Source: Megalonaias nervosa
Lineage: Eukaryota > Mollusca > Bivalvia > Unionida > Unionidae
Reading direction: 5' to 3'
DNA: 64,000 nucleotides
NCBI GenBank assembly: GCA_016617855.1
Contig: JAECUM010009483.1
Span: 1 to 64,000, forward strand
In this document: positions 34,843-46,655 of the stretch, in pieces
Layout of the letters: every line of letters starts with the position of its first letter
Position numbering within the stretch: position 1 is the stretch's first letter
The notes under the pieces: generated by a model
Databases searched by the model: none
Told to the model about the DNA's origin: nothing
Seen by the model: the letters and a program-made list of their open reading frames with translations, nothing else
Made by a program: the position numbers and the translations under genes

Positions 34843-35001
34843 CTAATTCATTCTATACTCATTCATGCCTCTGACCTAGGGGTCAAGACCATCAGATCTA
34901 ATTCATTCTATACTCATTCATGCCTCTGACCTAGGGGTCAAGACCAACAGATCTAATTCATTCTATACTCATTCATGCCTCTGACCTAGGGGTCAAGACC
35001 A
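34838..35001. repeat. 55-bp tandem repeat, 3 copies
   Basis: Three nearly identical copies of agatctaattcattctatac, then tcattcatgcctctgacc and taggggtcaagacca, starting at about 34841, 34896 and 34951. Confidence 0.95.
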
Positions 35002-35841
35002 AAGCCATAGATAACTTGAGTTAGTGTTTTGGTTTAAGGTTTTTCATTTGGTTATATTTCTTAACTCTCCTGATGGGTTCTGTTCATGCCTGGGATAAAT
35101 ATTATTAAGTATTAAGTAGGACTATTGATTTTGCAACATATTTATTCAACCTTTTGACACAGGATCAAGGTGACAAGTTTAAAAGCAGTGATTAAATAAT
35201 GGGATTGACATTCAGGATGTGGCCTTCTTATATTCTGAGAAACAAATAGTTTTCATATTCTTAAATTAACCTGATAACAAATTTTTGTGTGGTGTTTTAA
35301 TCTCTAAAATGACTATGAATAGATACACTACAAAAAAAGCACTTTCATATTGAGGTTAGCTTGTAATACATGTAACACTCTAAGTTACATGTCAAATGTG
35401 TTTGAATTTATAGCTTGTGTATTAACTTTTGTCACAGAATCTATATTTAAAAACGTACATTTGCTTAGTTGTAAATTTATAATGAGTACAAAAATACTAA
35501 TTCTTCATAATCAATTCAAGCATACTAAGTATGCCATGTATTCCTTTATAAATGGTTAGATGAAAGAATCATCACATTAAACCTTTGTGTATGTAAGTTA
35601 TTGTGTGTATAGTGTATAAGTAAATCTTTATGTTTATATGTACATATGCATATCTGTTAATACATCTATTATATATGTGCAATTTTCATACATTTGTTCA
35701 AAGCTTTGAATTTTGCAAACACATCAGGTGACTGGATATAAAGATCACATTGAACAAAATCTATCCTGTCAAATACTCACTTTTAAATCCAACAGCAACA
35801 ACAGAGACTCTGATCTTCTATTGAATAATGCACTTGCAGAA

Positions 35842-35983
35842 AAGGGTCTATGTTTTTTGTTCAACTGATCACTCCTAACAAACTGCATAGACTGAGATCT
35901 GCTGGTTCTTAATGTGATGGCGCAATGGGCAGATCTGGATCTATGTAGTTTTCAGTTGGATCTGATTTATAAGCAAGTATATA
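35842..35983. mobile_element. MITE-like palindromic element, partial copy 2
   Basis: Shares aactgcatagac-gagatctg, cagatctggatctatg and 'ttataagcaagtatata' with the copies at 33257 and 52404. The left end is not clear. Confidence 0.5.
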
Positions 35984-36232
35984 AATAAGTGTCTGTATAT
36001 CAAGATCCACAAGAGTGAATGTAGATAAATGATGAATGTTTAACTTACACAAGAGTCAATACAGAATCACAACATTTTCAGATGGTTCTGAATTTGCATC
36101 CCTCCACTAGACTGCCAAATTTCTAAGACATTGGTTCTCTTTAAGTAACATATCTGATTTTGGGGTTTTTGAGCTTAAACTCAAGTTTCATACTTGAAAA
36201 AGTTTTGAGAATATGGTAGAAGATCTGAGGCT

Positions 36233-36810
36233 ATAGATGCATAGAATAAACGGCATAGACTTGTTTAGTAAACTGGTAGATGTGTGTGAGCTGTCTGCTT
36301 GATATCATGCATAGAATAAACAGCATAGACTTGTTTAGTACACTGGTAGATGTGTGTGTATGTGTGTGAGTTGTCTGCTTGATGTCATGCATAGAATAAA
36401 CAGCATAGACTTGTTTAGTACACTGGCAGATGTGTGTGTATGTGTGTGAGCTGTCTGCTTGATGTCATGCACAGAATAAACATCATAGACTTGTTTAGTA
36501 CACCGGCAGATGTGTGTGTATGTGTGTGAGCTGTCTGCTTGATGTCATGCATAGAATAAACAGCATAGACTTGTTTAGTACACTGGCAGATGTGTGTGAG
36601 CTGTCTGCTTGATGTCATGCATAGAATAAACAGTATAGACTTGTTTAGTACACTGGTAGATGTGTGTGAGTTGTTTGCTTGATGTCATGCATAGAACAGC
36701 ACAGACATGTATAGTTCATTGGCAGATATGTGGTCAGCTGTCTGCTTGATGTTGTACATAGAAGAAACAGAGCAAACTTGTGTAGTTCACTGGCAGATGT
36801 GTGCAAGCTG
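36233..36810. repeat. 70-80-bp minisatellite, about 8 copies
   Basis: The unit contains atagaataaacagcatagac, then ttgtttagtacactggcaga, a TG-rich stretch, and gagctgtctgcttgatgtca. Copies differ in the length of the internal (TG)n stretch (70 or 80 bp). Confidence 0.93.
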
Positions 36811-37272
36811 TACTCTCACATTATATGTCTCCTCAACATGTGCTGTTTGAGTCAGTAACTCCTGAAGATTATGTAGTAACCCTGTAATTTTCTCCATCCA
36901 TTTATGTTATTAAGTAATTTTAGATTGAAGATTTTCTTCAAAGAATTGTTTGAGCATATGCAGTGGTCATACAAGTATGTTGCATTTGTCAAGTTATTCT
37001 TTACTTAATCTTTCTGACTTGTATTTTCATAAACTGAAGATTTTTTTAGTTTTGTTTTTATTTGTTTTCTTTAAAATTTGTACACAAGTTTGTTTATCAG
37101 TTTGTCAGATCGGTTAATGCATTATTCTCTTGTACTGGAAGGAACAAGAGCCTGTTAGAGATGACATCCCAACCAAAATCACATGATTCCCCCACTTATG
37201 TAAAGGCATCTGCTGAAACTATTCTGTGGTCCAGCACTCTCAATTTTTGGTTCTACAAAGACCAAAAGAACA

Positions 37273-37684
37273 TGTGCATCATCAAACCTGCCAACCCTTA
37301 TGGTTTTGCCGTAAGTCTTAGGGAAATGACATTTAAAATACAGACTCATGGAATAAAATGACAAATTACAGAAACATGATTTTTGTGGTAAAATCCGGAT
37401 AATAGCATGTCTGTGTTTGATTTGGATCAGAGTTTCATATTAGATTTAGTAGAATTAGTCCGGGTACCAGACTAACTTTACCACAGTACCTCAGATGCTT
37501 TAAACTGCACATATTTTGAGATCATAACAACTGCTTGATCAAGCTTTTGCTTATTTTTTAAAACATTGTACAAATGGCATCCAAAAAGCGACAGGTCAGG
37601 CAGAAACGGACAATAAACCTCTTAAAAAGTTTTAATAGTGAATATTTAGATTCTTGATGGAAAAAAGCAGGATGGGAACAATTA
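37273..37684. repeat. Dispersed repeat of about 420 bp, copy 2
   Basis: Same orientation as 5690-6113. It carries a palindromic left part, accttatggttttgccgtaa-like, and shares tgtgtttgatttgga, tttaaactgca and cctcttaaaaagt with copy 1. Confidence 0.65.
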
Positions 37685-37759
37685 TCCTCCAACATCTCGG
37701 CCATTCCAGTCATCTTGACAATATTCTTATTACTAATCTGCCTAGATGCAATGGTCATA

Positions 37760-38350
37760 TCAGTTTATACCAAAAACTTTTATGATGTCTTTACTGAACA
37801 TGATGCTGATTTATTATCTAGTATGGCCACCACAACAACCATGTTAAAAATCTTTTTATCACTACTCCTTCTAAATGACAAGTCATGTTGACATGTGGTT
37901 TTGAAGATTGCATATAATGACTAGCTGGTCCTAAATAAAAAAATGGTGCTGATCTAATATTCAATATTGTGACCATCTTGAAAACCTTGTTATCACTACT
38001 CTTCCTAAATGGATGGTTTTATTGACATCTGGTTTTCATCAAACATATAAATGATGTGTAGTTGGCCTGAAAAGAAATTACTATCAAACTGACATCAAAT
38101 ATGGCTACAGCGGCAGCCATCTTGAAAATCTTATTTCTACTTCAAAGAAATGGAAAGTTTTATTGTCATGGCATTTTCACCAGAGGTATTTTTTATGGTT
38201 AGTTGGTCCTTAATGAAAATGGTGCTGATCTGATCTTAAATATTGCATTGCACTGTCTTGAAAATCTTACTGTTACTCCTCCTGAATGGATGGCCATATC
38301 AGCCTGGGGTACAATTGTTATGCTCTGGAAATTAAGCTGTTTCTTGATAA
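37760..38350 (+). repeat. ~140-bp dispersed/tandem repeat family, block 1
   Basis: Several diverged units in head-to-tail order, each with 'ggtcctaaatgaaaatggtg', 'atctgacatc', 'atggcnnccat', 'cttgaaaatcttgttatcac', 'tcctnctnaatg' and 'cattttcacc'. The same family recurs at 41.2-42.4 kb in this orientation and at 48.2-48.8 and 54.95-55.8 kb in the opposite orientation. Confidence 0.75.
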
Positions 38351-38365
38351 ACAGATATAATGATG

Positions 38366-38710
38366 GAGGCACCAATTTGGTGCTCTAGTGGCTAGAGCTT
38401 CGGCCTTGGATGCAGGAAGTTGCGGGTTCAAACCCTGGCTGAGTCATACCAAAGACTTATAAAAATGGTACTAACAGCTGCCTCACTTGGCACTACTCAT
38501 TAAGAGGTTAGTATTAGGACTGGTTGGTCTGGTGTTGGGATAATGTGACTGGGTGGGATATCATGCTACATGTCTGCAACATCATGCCCAAGTGCTAGAC
38601 ATCACTATAAACTGCCACACTGCAGACATCGTAGTGATATGACTGAAAATTTGTTAAAGCTATGTTAAAAATCCAGATCACACACACACACACACACACA
38701 CACAGAGGCA
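38366..38710 (+). mobile_element. SINE family A, near full-length copy
   Basis: tRNA-like head (tttggtgctctagtggctag; gggttcaaacc), complete family body and a (CA)n tail at 38679-38704. The flanking direct repeat is short (gaggca at 38366-38371 and 38705-38710), so the boundary is less certain than for other copies. Confidence 0.85.
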
Positions 38711-38719
38711 GGGGACTAA

Positions 38720-40130
38720 GAAGACCTGTCCATCCAAATGTCTGCTTGGAGACAGAATGATTTATTGAAGCTTTCATATACAGAATATTCATATGTACCA
38801 TGTAATATTATTCATATTAAGATTCAAAAATATATCTTGAGTGATTTTGGAGCTGTACTCTGGAAATCAAAGTGTGAAGGCTGCTTGGATGAACAAATGG
38901 ATGATAACGAAAAAATATTGAATCTAAATTGTGAATTACAGAAGGCACATCTCTGTACCAAGTTTCAGAGAGATACTCTGAATGGTTTGGAGTAATGCTT
39001 CAGATATGAAGCATGTACACAAGCAATGGGTGGATGGATGGACAGTTAAGCATAAAAAACAAATATGTATACCAAGTTCCAAGGAGATAAATGGTTTAGG
39101 AGTTTTGCCCTAAAAACAAAAGTAAGAGTAATTGGTGCATGGATAGACAGAAAAATAAACAGAAGCAAAAGAAAATGAAACTGAAGAATTGTAAATAAGC
39201 AAAAGGCACATCTGGCCCCAAATCCTTTCTCATATTATGGTCTGGCATCAGCTTGTTTATTTCAAACAATACTGAGATTTTTCTCAGAGGTAGTTGTAAT
39301 AAAGAAATAAAAAAATAACTCCAGTCTTAAACAATACTGGGCTTTTTGTTGTTGTTGTTGTTGTTATAGGGTTTAATGCCATTTTTCAGCACAAGATAGG
39401 CTATACATGGTGGCCAGTATTAATGGTGGAGGAAGAACCCTGGAAAATCCAGGGAAGAACCACCGACCCACGAGAAGCTACTGGCAGGCTTTCTCACGTA
39501 CCCACGTTAGCCGAGCCTGGACTTGAACTCACGCAGACAGAGGTGAGATGGCAGTGATTCGTAACGGTCAGCGCTTTAGACCACTCGGCCACTCGGGGCC
39601 CCCTGGGCTTTTTGTCAGAGGTAGTAGTAACAAAGAAATAAAAAATAACTCTAGTTTTAAACAACACTGGAATTTTTGTCAGAAGTAGTTGTAATAAAGA
39701 AATAAAAAATAATTCTTTAGTTTTAAACAATACTGGGATTTTTGTCAGAGGTAGCTGTAATAAAGAAATTAATAATAATTCTTAAATTTTAAAAATATAT
39801 ACCTGTTAGTCCTTTTAAATATTTAAAAATGAGTTGAGGGATTCCTCAAGTTTGTGGCAATCTTCAGTATTTCTTCAGAAATAATATGACTAATTTTGGG
39901 AAAATACAGTATATTTTAACAGTAGTTAATGCCTGCCCAATGTTCAGTAACAGGAAAATATAATATATTATCCAGAATTGAAAGTGTAGATGATGGTTGG
40001 ATGGCTGGATGGATAAAACAGCAGAAGGCACATATGGACCAATAGACCAGCGTGCCTACCAAACTTCACAGAAATACCTTGAATGGTTAGAGAGCTATGA
40101 TGCTGATACAAAATGTTTATGGTTAGACAG
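38720..40130. other. Intergenic sequence with diverged repeats
   Basis: Contains related blocks at about 38930-39060 and 40015-40110 ('cagaaggcacat...accaa(g/a)', 'gagatac...tgaatggttt(g/a)ga'). A family B SINE sits in the middle (39337-39615) between near-repeats of 'gtaataaagaaataaaaaat', which occur four times at about 50-60-bp spacing at 39290-39770. No gene was recognised. Confidence 0.5.
39337..39615 (-). mobile_element. SINE family B, minus-strand copy with target-site duplication
   Basis: Body about 39350-39602 on the minus strand: (GTT)n at the left is the complement of the (CAA)n tail, and ccactcggccactcggggcc at the right is the complement of the tRNA-like head. A perfect 13-bp duplication ctgggctttttgt lies at 39337-39349 and 39603-39615. 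It has inserted into a local tandem repeat. Confidence 0.93.
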
Positions 40131-41199
40131 TCATTGCAATAGCTATATTCCCCTAGATTACATACATTTTACATTCCAGTGACCAGTTTCTGTATTCAGA
40201 CAAGACCAAAAGTGGGCATGCAATTACAGCAAAATGCAAGAGCAGTTGGCCAACAAATATTATGGTTGCTATGGAAATTATTTTCCACTGCTGATGACTG
40301 CACATCTTAGGGAAAGAATAATTTCAAGGTTCCTTTGTATCTTCATCTTGTCCATGTATGATGGCTTATCAGCATCATATGTCCAGTATTAATTATTCTT
40401 TATGACAGGATGCTTTCTATAAATAATTCAGTGGGTTTTTTTTAAAGATAAAGATGTTTTTTTTAAATAGTAAAATAGCTATTTGATGGCAAATTGGTAT
40501 TGTTGATACAAACTTGAAAGCTCATTTGTGTAGATGTGAAGGTCCTTCATGCCAAACTTGATTGCACAATGACATCATTTGTATAAATTTGAAAGCCCTT
40601 CATGCCATAATGATTTCTTTATTATGAGGTCAAATTCTGTTGAGAAGTTTTTAAGAAGTTGCTCAGTTGGTGTTTCTATGTTTAGTAACAGTGGCCAGTG
40701 ACCTTATTTGATGGTGAACATGCAATATTTTCAGATTTTAAAGCCCAGATATTTTAAGTCAGATTTGCTCAAATTCGGATCACTTGTAAGTTGTATTTAA
40801 GAAGAATTATAGGTTTCTTTTATTCTGTTTACTACTTCAGTAATGAAAGTGAAACTTTATGACAGATTGCCATATTTTGTGCAGACTTTAAAGTTCTTAA
40901 TGACAGGATGCTCTTGCCAGATTTGGCTGACATTGGTCCAGTGCTTTTTAATAGAAGTTTAAAATATGAAATGTTGCTGGACGATGCATCACATCAGAAG
41001 CATGGCCCTTCCATAAGTTCGTTTGGATTATGGTCAGATAGGCTGAAATTTCTCTGACTAGAATGTACAAACTCCAGTTTTTGGGTCTACTTGTCAAAAA
41101 CCAGAATAGATTATGGGAGGACCAAATGTACATCTTCCATCCAAAAGTTTGTTATTGCTACTGCCCATAAACTAGTTTTAGGATTGTACATGAAACTGT
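40131..41199. other. Intergenic sequence, nothing coding recognised
   Basis: AT-rich. A block at 40556-40690 (tataaatttgaaagcccttc) resembles one at 60880-60970 (cataaatttgaaagctctta), marking another low-copy dispersed repeat. No gene was seen. Confidence 0.45.
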
Positions 41200-42400
41200 A
41201 TATACACATTCATCCCAAGGTTTAGTTGGTTCTAAATTAAAATGGTGATGCCCAGACCTCTAATATGGCCACCACAATGACCAGCTAGACAATTTTGATC
41301 CAACTTTTTCAGAATGAATGCTCATATCAATGTGGAAGTTTTCACCAGATTTATGATGTCCAGTTGGTCCTTACTGAAAACTGTTCATCTGACATCCCAT
41401 ATGGCTACCATACCAGCCATCTTGAAAATCTTTATTGCTAATCCTTTTAAACAGAAAGTGATATTAACATGAGGTTTTGAAGTCTAGTTTTTCATATATG
41501 AAAATGGTGCCAATTGAAACTTGTTATCACATCTCCTACTTGGATGGTCATATTGTCATGGGGTTCACCAAAAGACTTCTTATGATATATTGTTTGTCCT
41601 ATATGAAAATGGTTCCAATCTGAAATCAAATTATGGCTGCCATGATTTCCAATCTTGTGCCGTGGGAAGAGAGGACAGAAGAGGCTTATGAGAGAAAGAG
41701 GACAAAGTACCAAGGGTTGGTAGAGTTTGCAGGGGCAGAGGATGGACAACATGGTTATTCCCTGTGGAAGTTGGTTGCAGAGGTTTTCCAGCAAAGTCAG
41801 CCTGGAGGATGCTCAGTACACTGGGAATAAAAGGAATGGCATGCAAGACAGCTGTACAAGCACTGGACAGGGCCGCAGAGACAGCATCTAGTTGACTGTG
41901 GCTCAGACGTGAAGACCAAATATGGCAGCCATCACAGATGGGCAGTACTTGATCACTACTGCCGCCCCACTATCTGGAAGGTGTTCCGAGATAAGGGGCG
42001 AAACATCCATAGAAAGATCGGTACTCTGCTGATGATGTCAATGGAAAGCAATTTCACCAGCTGTGCATCTGGACTCCACTGTTATCACTATTCCTCCTGG
42101 ATGTATTTTCATATTGACACGGGCTTTTCACCAAATGACTTATAATGTCTAGTTTGTCATAAATGAAAATGGTGCCAACTGAAAATTGTTATCACTTCTC
42201 CTAGTTGGATGGTTATATTGTCATGGGGTTTCACCAAAAGACATGGTATGGTTTGTCCTAAATAAAAATGGTTCTGCCATGATTTCCATCCTGAAAATAT
42301 CACTATTTCTCCTAGATGTATTTTCATATTGACATGGGCTTTTCACCAAATAACTTCTAATGATGTCTGGTTGGTCCTAAATGAAAATAGTGCCATTCTG
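41200..42400 (+). repeat. ~140-bp dispersed/tandem repeat family, block 2, split by a LINE fragment
   Basis: Units as in block 1, with 'ggtcctaaa(t)gaaaatggtg', 'atcttgaaaatc' and 'catattgacatgggcttttc'. The LINE segment at 41632-42062 interrupts the series; repeat sequence resumes right of it (about 42075). Confidence 0.7.
41632..42062 (+). mobile_element. LINE C-terminal fragment, frameshifted
   Basis: The first frame gives AYERKRTKYQGLVE (about 41690-41730); a shifted frame then gives RGWTTWLFPVEVGCRGFPAK, followed by a helix with VQALDRAAETASS and a stop where a Trp codon would be expected. The order 'YERKxxKYxxLVxECRxRGW...VEVGCRGF...AAExAS-WLW' is a widespread C-terminal end of LINE polyproteins in fish and invertebrates (family knowledge, from memory). 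A frameshift near 41730 and an in-frame stop show it is dead. Confidence 0.7.
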
Positions 42401-42648
42401 CAGAGTAAAAAATTCTTGTTATTTTTCAAGAATTTTGGAGATGATTTAAATACTCAGCAGCTAAAATGAACAATCTTATCTTAGATTTATGGAAATTCTT
42501 GTCAGATAGTTGAGTGTCTGTCTCATCAAGGGTCTCTTGCTTTAATAGTTGACAGTAAGGAAATTATCCTACTAAAAACTGAATGCTGTTGCATCAAGAA
42601 TTTAGTTAATTTTAGGTCAGATTGTTCAGTGATAATGTACCAATTCAG

Positions 42649-42740
42649 ATGTAAATAGTAGAAGCAACACTAATGCTTGAGGTTGCACTCAAGATGTAAA
42701 TAGTAGAGGCAACGCTAATGCTTGAGGTTGCACTCAAGAT
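42649..42740. repeat. 45-bp direct duplication
   Basis: Two adjacent copies of gatgtaaatagtagaagcaa plus cactaatgcttgaggttgca and ctcaa, differing at two positions. Confidence 0.9.
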
Positions 42741-43416
42741 GAGGCATTTTATACAGGGCCAGAACACAAATATCATATACCCCAAATTACCTCCGTTGCC
42801 ATGCTTTCATCCCTACTTGATGTGCATTTATAAAAAGTGCTTCTGGACTTCTCTTTGAGACAAAGTCCATAGGTTCCTGAAGCACTTTATTTAGGTTTTG
42901 ACACAAATGAGAACCCTATCAGATTCCAGAGATTACATTTACAGCTGTGAACCAGTAATGCTCAGAGATTATTCCATGTCAGCTAAATCTATTTCAAATC
43001 CTGCACTGCCTTGTTGATGGACTGCCTTACATGGAATGATGGCTTGACTAGATCAAGTACTACAGAGATTAATTGTTAAATTCCAAATGACATGTGAAAT
43101 AAATAGAAACAGCAAGCATGATAAAGAAAAGGAATGAACTATAAAAACAAACTTTAGGGAAATATTCTCTTAATGTTCTGGAAAGTTTGTGTATATTTCA
43201 CAAAACATATATGTTATGTTTACCTCAGTTCATTTTTAAAAATTGGGAACAGAACAAGAGGTCCAAATATAACTGTTGGACAGTTGAGATATGACAGCTA
43301 CTGAATGAAATCCATGCACATATTGAAACTTGTAGAGGGGATAGAAAAGCTTGAAGCACATAATTGCTACGTTGCCAATTAATATTTGTGTCAATTCTCA
43401 TCTTTCCTAGACCATT

Positions 43417-43454
43417 TATATATATATATATATATATAGATATATATATATATA
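43417..43454. repeat. (TA)n microsatellite
   Basis: TA repeats interrupted once by AGA. Confidence 0.95.
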
Positions 43455-43507
43455 GGATCAATTTCTTGGCATACATACAAGATATCATTTATACAACTAG
43501 CATTCTC

Positions 43508-43842
43508 ACCTGGATCTTTTCTTGATCAGATAAGGCTCAATACACGACTTTGAAACCATTCATAACCTTGTTCCTGGATCTTTCCATGCCCCTAGAGTCA
43601 AGGCTTAATTCATGGCTTAGAAACCATAGCCCTGTCCCTGGGTCTTTCCTTGCCCCTGGAGATGTGGCCCAATTCATGACTTAGAAACCATTTATAGCCC
43701 TGTCCCTGGATCTTTCCTTGCCCCTGGAGACTTGGCCTGAGTCATGACTTAGAAACCATTCATAGCCCTGTCCCTGGATCTTTCCTTGCCCCTGGAGACA
43801 TGGCCAGATTCATGACTTAGAAACCATTCATAGCCCTGTCTT
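43508..43842. repeat. ~65-70-bp minisatellite, about 5 copies
   Basis: The unit contains ccctggatctttccttgccc, then ctggagac-tggcc, 'attcatgacttagaaaccat' and 'tcatagccctgt'. The first copy is the most diverged. Confidence 0.92.
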
Positions 43843-43978
43843 TAAAGTATTTACATTCACTTGGCATTACAAGGAAAGTTCATCTGTGCAGTCAGCATAG
43901 ATTCCTGGGTCTGTCCCTACCTCCCTGGGGCTCTGTCCACTGAGTCTTAAATTAGAAACCACTGAGAATCCCCATCCA

Positions 43979-44140
43979 AGGGACTCAATGGTCATAGCAT
44001 TTGACTTTAGACCAGAAGGTTGTGGGTTTGATTCCCACTTTCTGATCAGCCTGGATTAACCATCAAATCTCTCAGGATCTTCTTATAAGGTCATGGGTGT
44101 CTTGGTAATTAAATTTGGAAGTGTTTCTGGAGGAAAACAT
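43979..44140 (+). mobile_element. Possible family C SINE fragment
   Basis: A tRNA-like head (gggactcaatggtcatagca with B-box-like gggtttgattccc) is followed by 'ctgatcagcctggattaacc', resembling the layout of the copy at 19757. No tail or target duplication was found. Confidence 0.4.
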
Positions 44141-44639
44141 ATTAAGTCAGTTCTTTCCAAAAGCTAAAAATACTTGATATGCATTTTAAATAATTCTTGA
44201 GTAATCATACTAAACATGGAATGCCTGAAAATAATGCACACTACAAAATAACATAAATGTTTCAGGCATCTTAATATCCAAGGAAACCTGCTTTAATTAA
44301 ACATATCAAACTTGAAACATAATATTAAAAAGTTTCATGTATCAAGTTTTGAGCATTAATTCTCAGCAAACAAATTTATAAACTTAGACTTGAAATTTTT
44401 TAGAAAGAAATTGGTTATTAAAAGAAAATATTTTCTCACAAATAATTAAACATGTAAAGAACATTTCTGATACTTACATTTATTAGTGTGTGTTGGAGAT
44501 GCTTGTAGTGTTTAAGCCTTAGGGGTTACATTGCATTATAAATAAATTCTGAAGTTACTGTTGTGCAGCAGAGATGTACATTAGTTTTGACTGGGTTAAG
44601 TCCACTTTCATGTGTTTTTGTCTGGTGGCTTTAGCTTCT

Positions 44640-44790
44640 TTCATTGGGCAATGAGAGTAAAATGTCTTGCCTACAGACACAACACAGTAGTCTTTCCAGT
44701 CTGGTCTGAGAATTGAATCCAGTACTTCTGTATAGGAATCCATACTTCTGCATAGGAATCCAGTACATTAAGCACTGAGGTACAAACCTT
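44640..44790 (-). mobile_element. Possible tRNA-headed SINE fragment, minus strand
   Basis: Read on the minus strand it has 'cctcagtgcttaatgtactg' (A-box-like), ggattcaattctc (B-box-like) and 'gtaggcaagacattttactc', the common 'ttgggcaagacactt' SINE core. An internal duplication of about 20 bp (ctgtataggaatcc and ctgcataggaatcc) is visible. Confidence 0.4.
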
Positions 44791-45820
44791 CATCCATAAG
44801 ATGTTATAGTTCAGTGGTATTTTACAAACTATACTATTAATTATATTATCAAAATATGAAAGTGTTACTTGTTATATTGCAATTTTATATTTTTTTTTAA
44901 AGTTAAAATTACGGATGATTTATTATAATCCCCAATTTGTATTAGTTTATTTTCTTAGACTTTTTCTTTTCAAATATATGCATCTTGTATCTAAAAATAA
45001 AATTTCTGCAAGGTTACTTCCCTTGCTTACCACTAATAACAAGCTCATTCTATCTGATGTGAGGTCACCTCATTAATGTACATGGATCTTGCTCATTATT
45101 GAACACTTCCAGAATTTTGATAGTATAAACATGTATTCCAAGTTTTATCAAAATGAGACCAAAATATTTGCTTCCAGAGCTGTAGGCATGAATCTTAATC
45201 ATTACTGAATGGGTCCCAGATCATGATAATAAAAGCTTATGTTCCAATTCTCGTTCAAATCAGATCAGAAATATGACTTTCAGAATGGTAACAAGATAAG
45301 TCAATCAGATGCAAGACCATCATGTTATTTTGGCATGCATCTTGCTCATTATCAAATTTGAGATTTTAATTATATAAGGCCATATTACATGTTGGATCAA
45401 AATCAGATTAGAAAGATGGGCTTCAGAGTGACAAGAAGTTGATGGCTCGATACAGTCCCATAATATAAGCTCACTTGGCCTCATGATAATGGAAATGCTA
45501 CTATTGATTATTTATAACAATGCCTAATAATGGCAACACAACTTAACCAAATCACCTACCCAGTCACAAAAGAACACAATTTGTTTCCATGCACATTTCA
45601 CAGCTATAGCATGCTGCTGAAACAGTTGGTGAATGCATATTCTATATTTTTAGCCTGTGAACGTCACAATTTCACTTGGCTAATGAATGAAACATATTTG
45701 AATAATATGGCGAACCATATATATACATCTTACAAATCTATTTACAAATATGCCCAAAGATTCATTTGCATTTCCAAAATTAGAATATTTATTAGGTAAA
45801 TGTATGTACAAGACATACAG
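44791..45820. other. Intergenic sequence with weak ~100-bp repetition
   Basis: Around 45060-45460 there are loose repeats of 'catgatcttgctcattat', 'ttttnatagtataa', 'aaaatnaga' and 'atatgacttcagag'. The open frame at 45530-45799 (+) shows no domain. No gene was recognised. Confidence 0.45.
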
Positions 45821-46655
45821 TATGGGTGCCAAGATCTTAACTAAATTAATGTGAAAGAAAGTGAGTATGGGTGTCAGGGTCATCACTGAATTGCTTTGAT
45901 AGAGAGTGAGTGTGTGTCAAGATCATCACTGATATTGATGTGAAAGTAAGTATGGGTGTCAAGATCATCACTGAATTAATGTGAAAGAGAGTATAGGTGT
46001 CAGGATCATCACTGAATTGCTTTGGAAGAGTATGTATGGGTGTCAGGATTATCACTGAATTGCTTTGAAAGAGTAAGTATGGGTGTCAAGATCATCACTG
46101 AATTAATGTGAAAGAGAGTATAGCTGTCAGGATCATCACTGAAGAGAGTATAGTTGTCAGGATCATCACTGAATTGCTTTGAAAGAGTAAGTATGGGTGT
46201 CAGGATCATCACTGAATTGCTTTGATAGAGAATGAGTGTGTAAAGATCATCACTGATATTGATGCGAAAGAAAGTATGTATGGGTGTCAAGATCATCACT
46301 GAATTAACATGAAAGAGTATAGCTGTCAGGATCATCACTGAATTGCTTTGAAAGAGCACGTATGGGTGTTAGGATTATCATTGAACTGTTTTGACAGAGT
46401 GAGTGTGTGTCAAGATCATCACTGATATTGATGTAAATGAGAGTATGGGTGTCAAAATCATCATTGAATTGATCTGAAAGAAAATGATTATGGGTGTCAA
46501 GATCATCAATGAATTGCTTTAATAGAGAGTGAGTATGGGTGTCAAAATCTTCACTGAATTGATGTGAAAGAAAGCAAGTATGAGCGTCATGATCATCACT
46601 GAATTGATGTGAAAGAGAACAAGAATGGATGTCAAGACCATCACTGAATTGATAC
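45821..46655. repeat. ~40-45-bp minisatellite, about 20 copies
   Basis: Units contain gtgtcaagatcatcactgaa followed by 'ttgctttgaaagagtaagta' or 'ttaatgtgaaagagagta'. The two spacer types alternate irregularly. Minus-strand open frames (46009-46359, 46304-46696) are translation of the array. Confidence 0.93.

Larger units (their letters stand above)
42401..43507. other. Intergenic sequence, mostly unremarkable
   Basis: Contains the 45-bp duplication at 42649-42740 and the TA microsatellite at 43417-43454. No exon-like frame was recognised. Confidence 0.45.
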
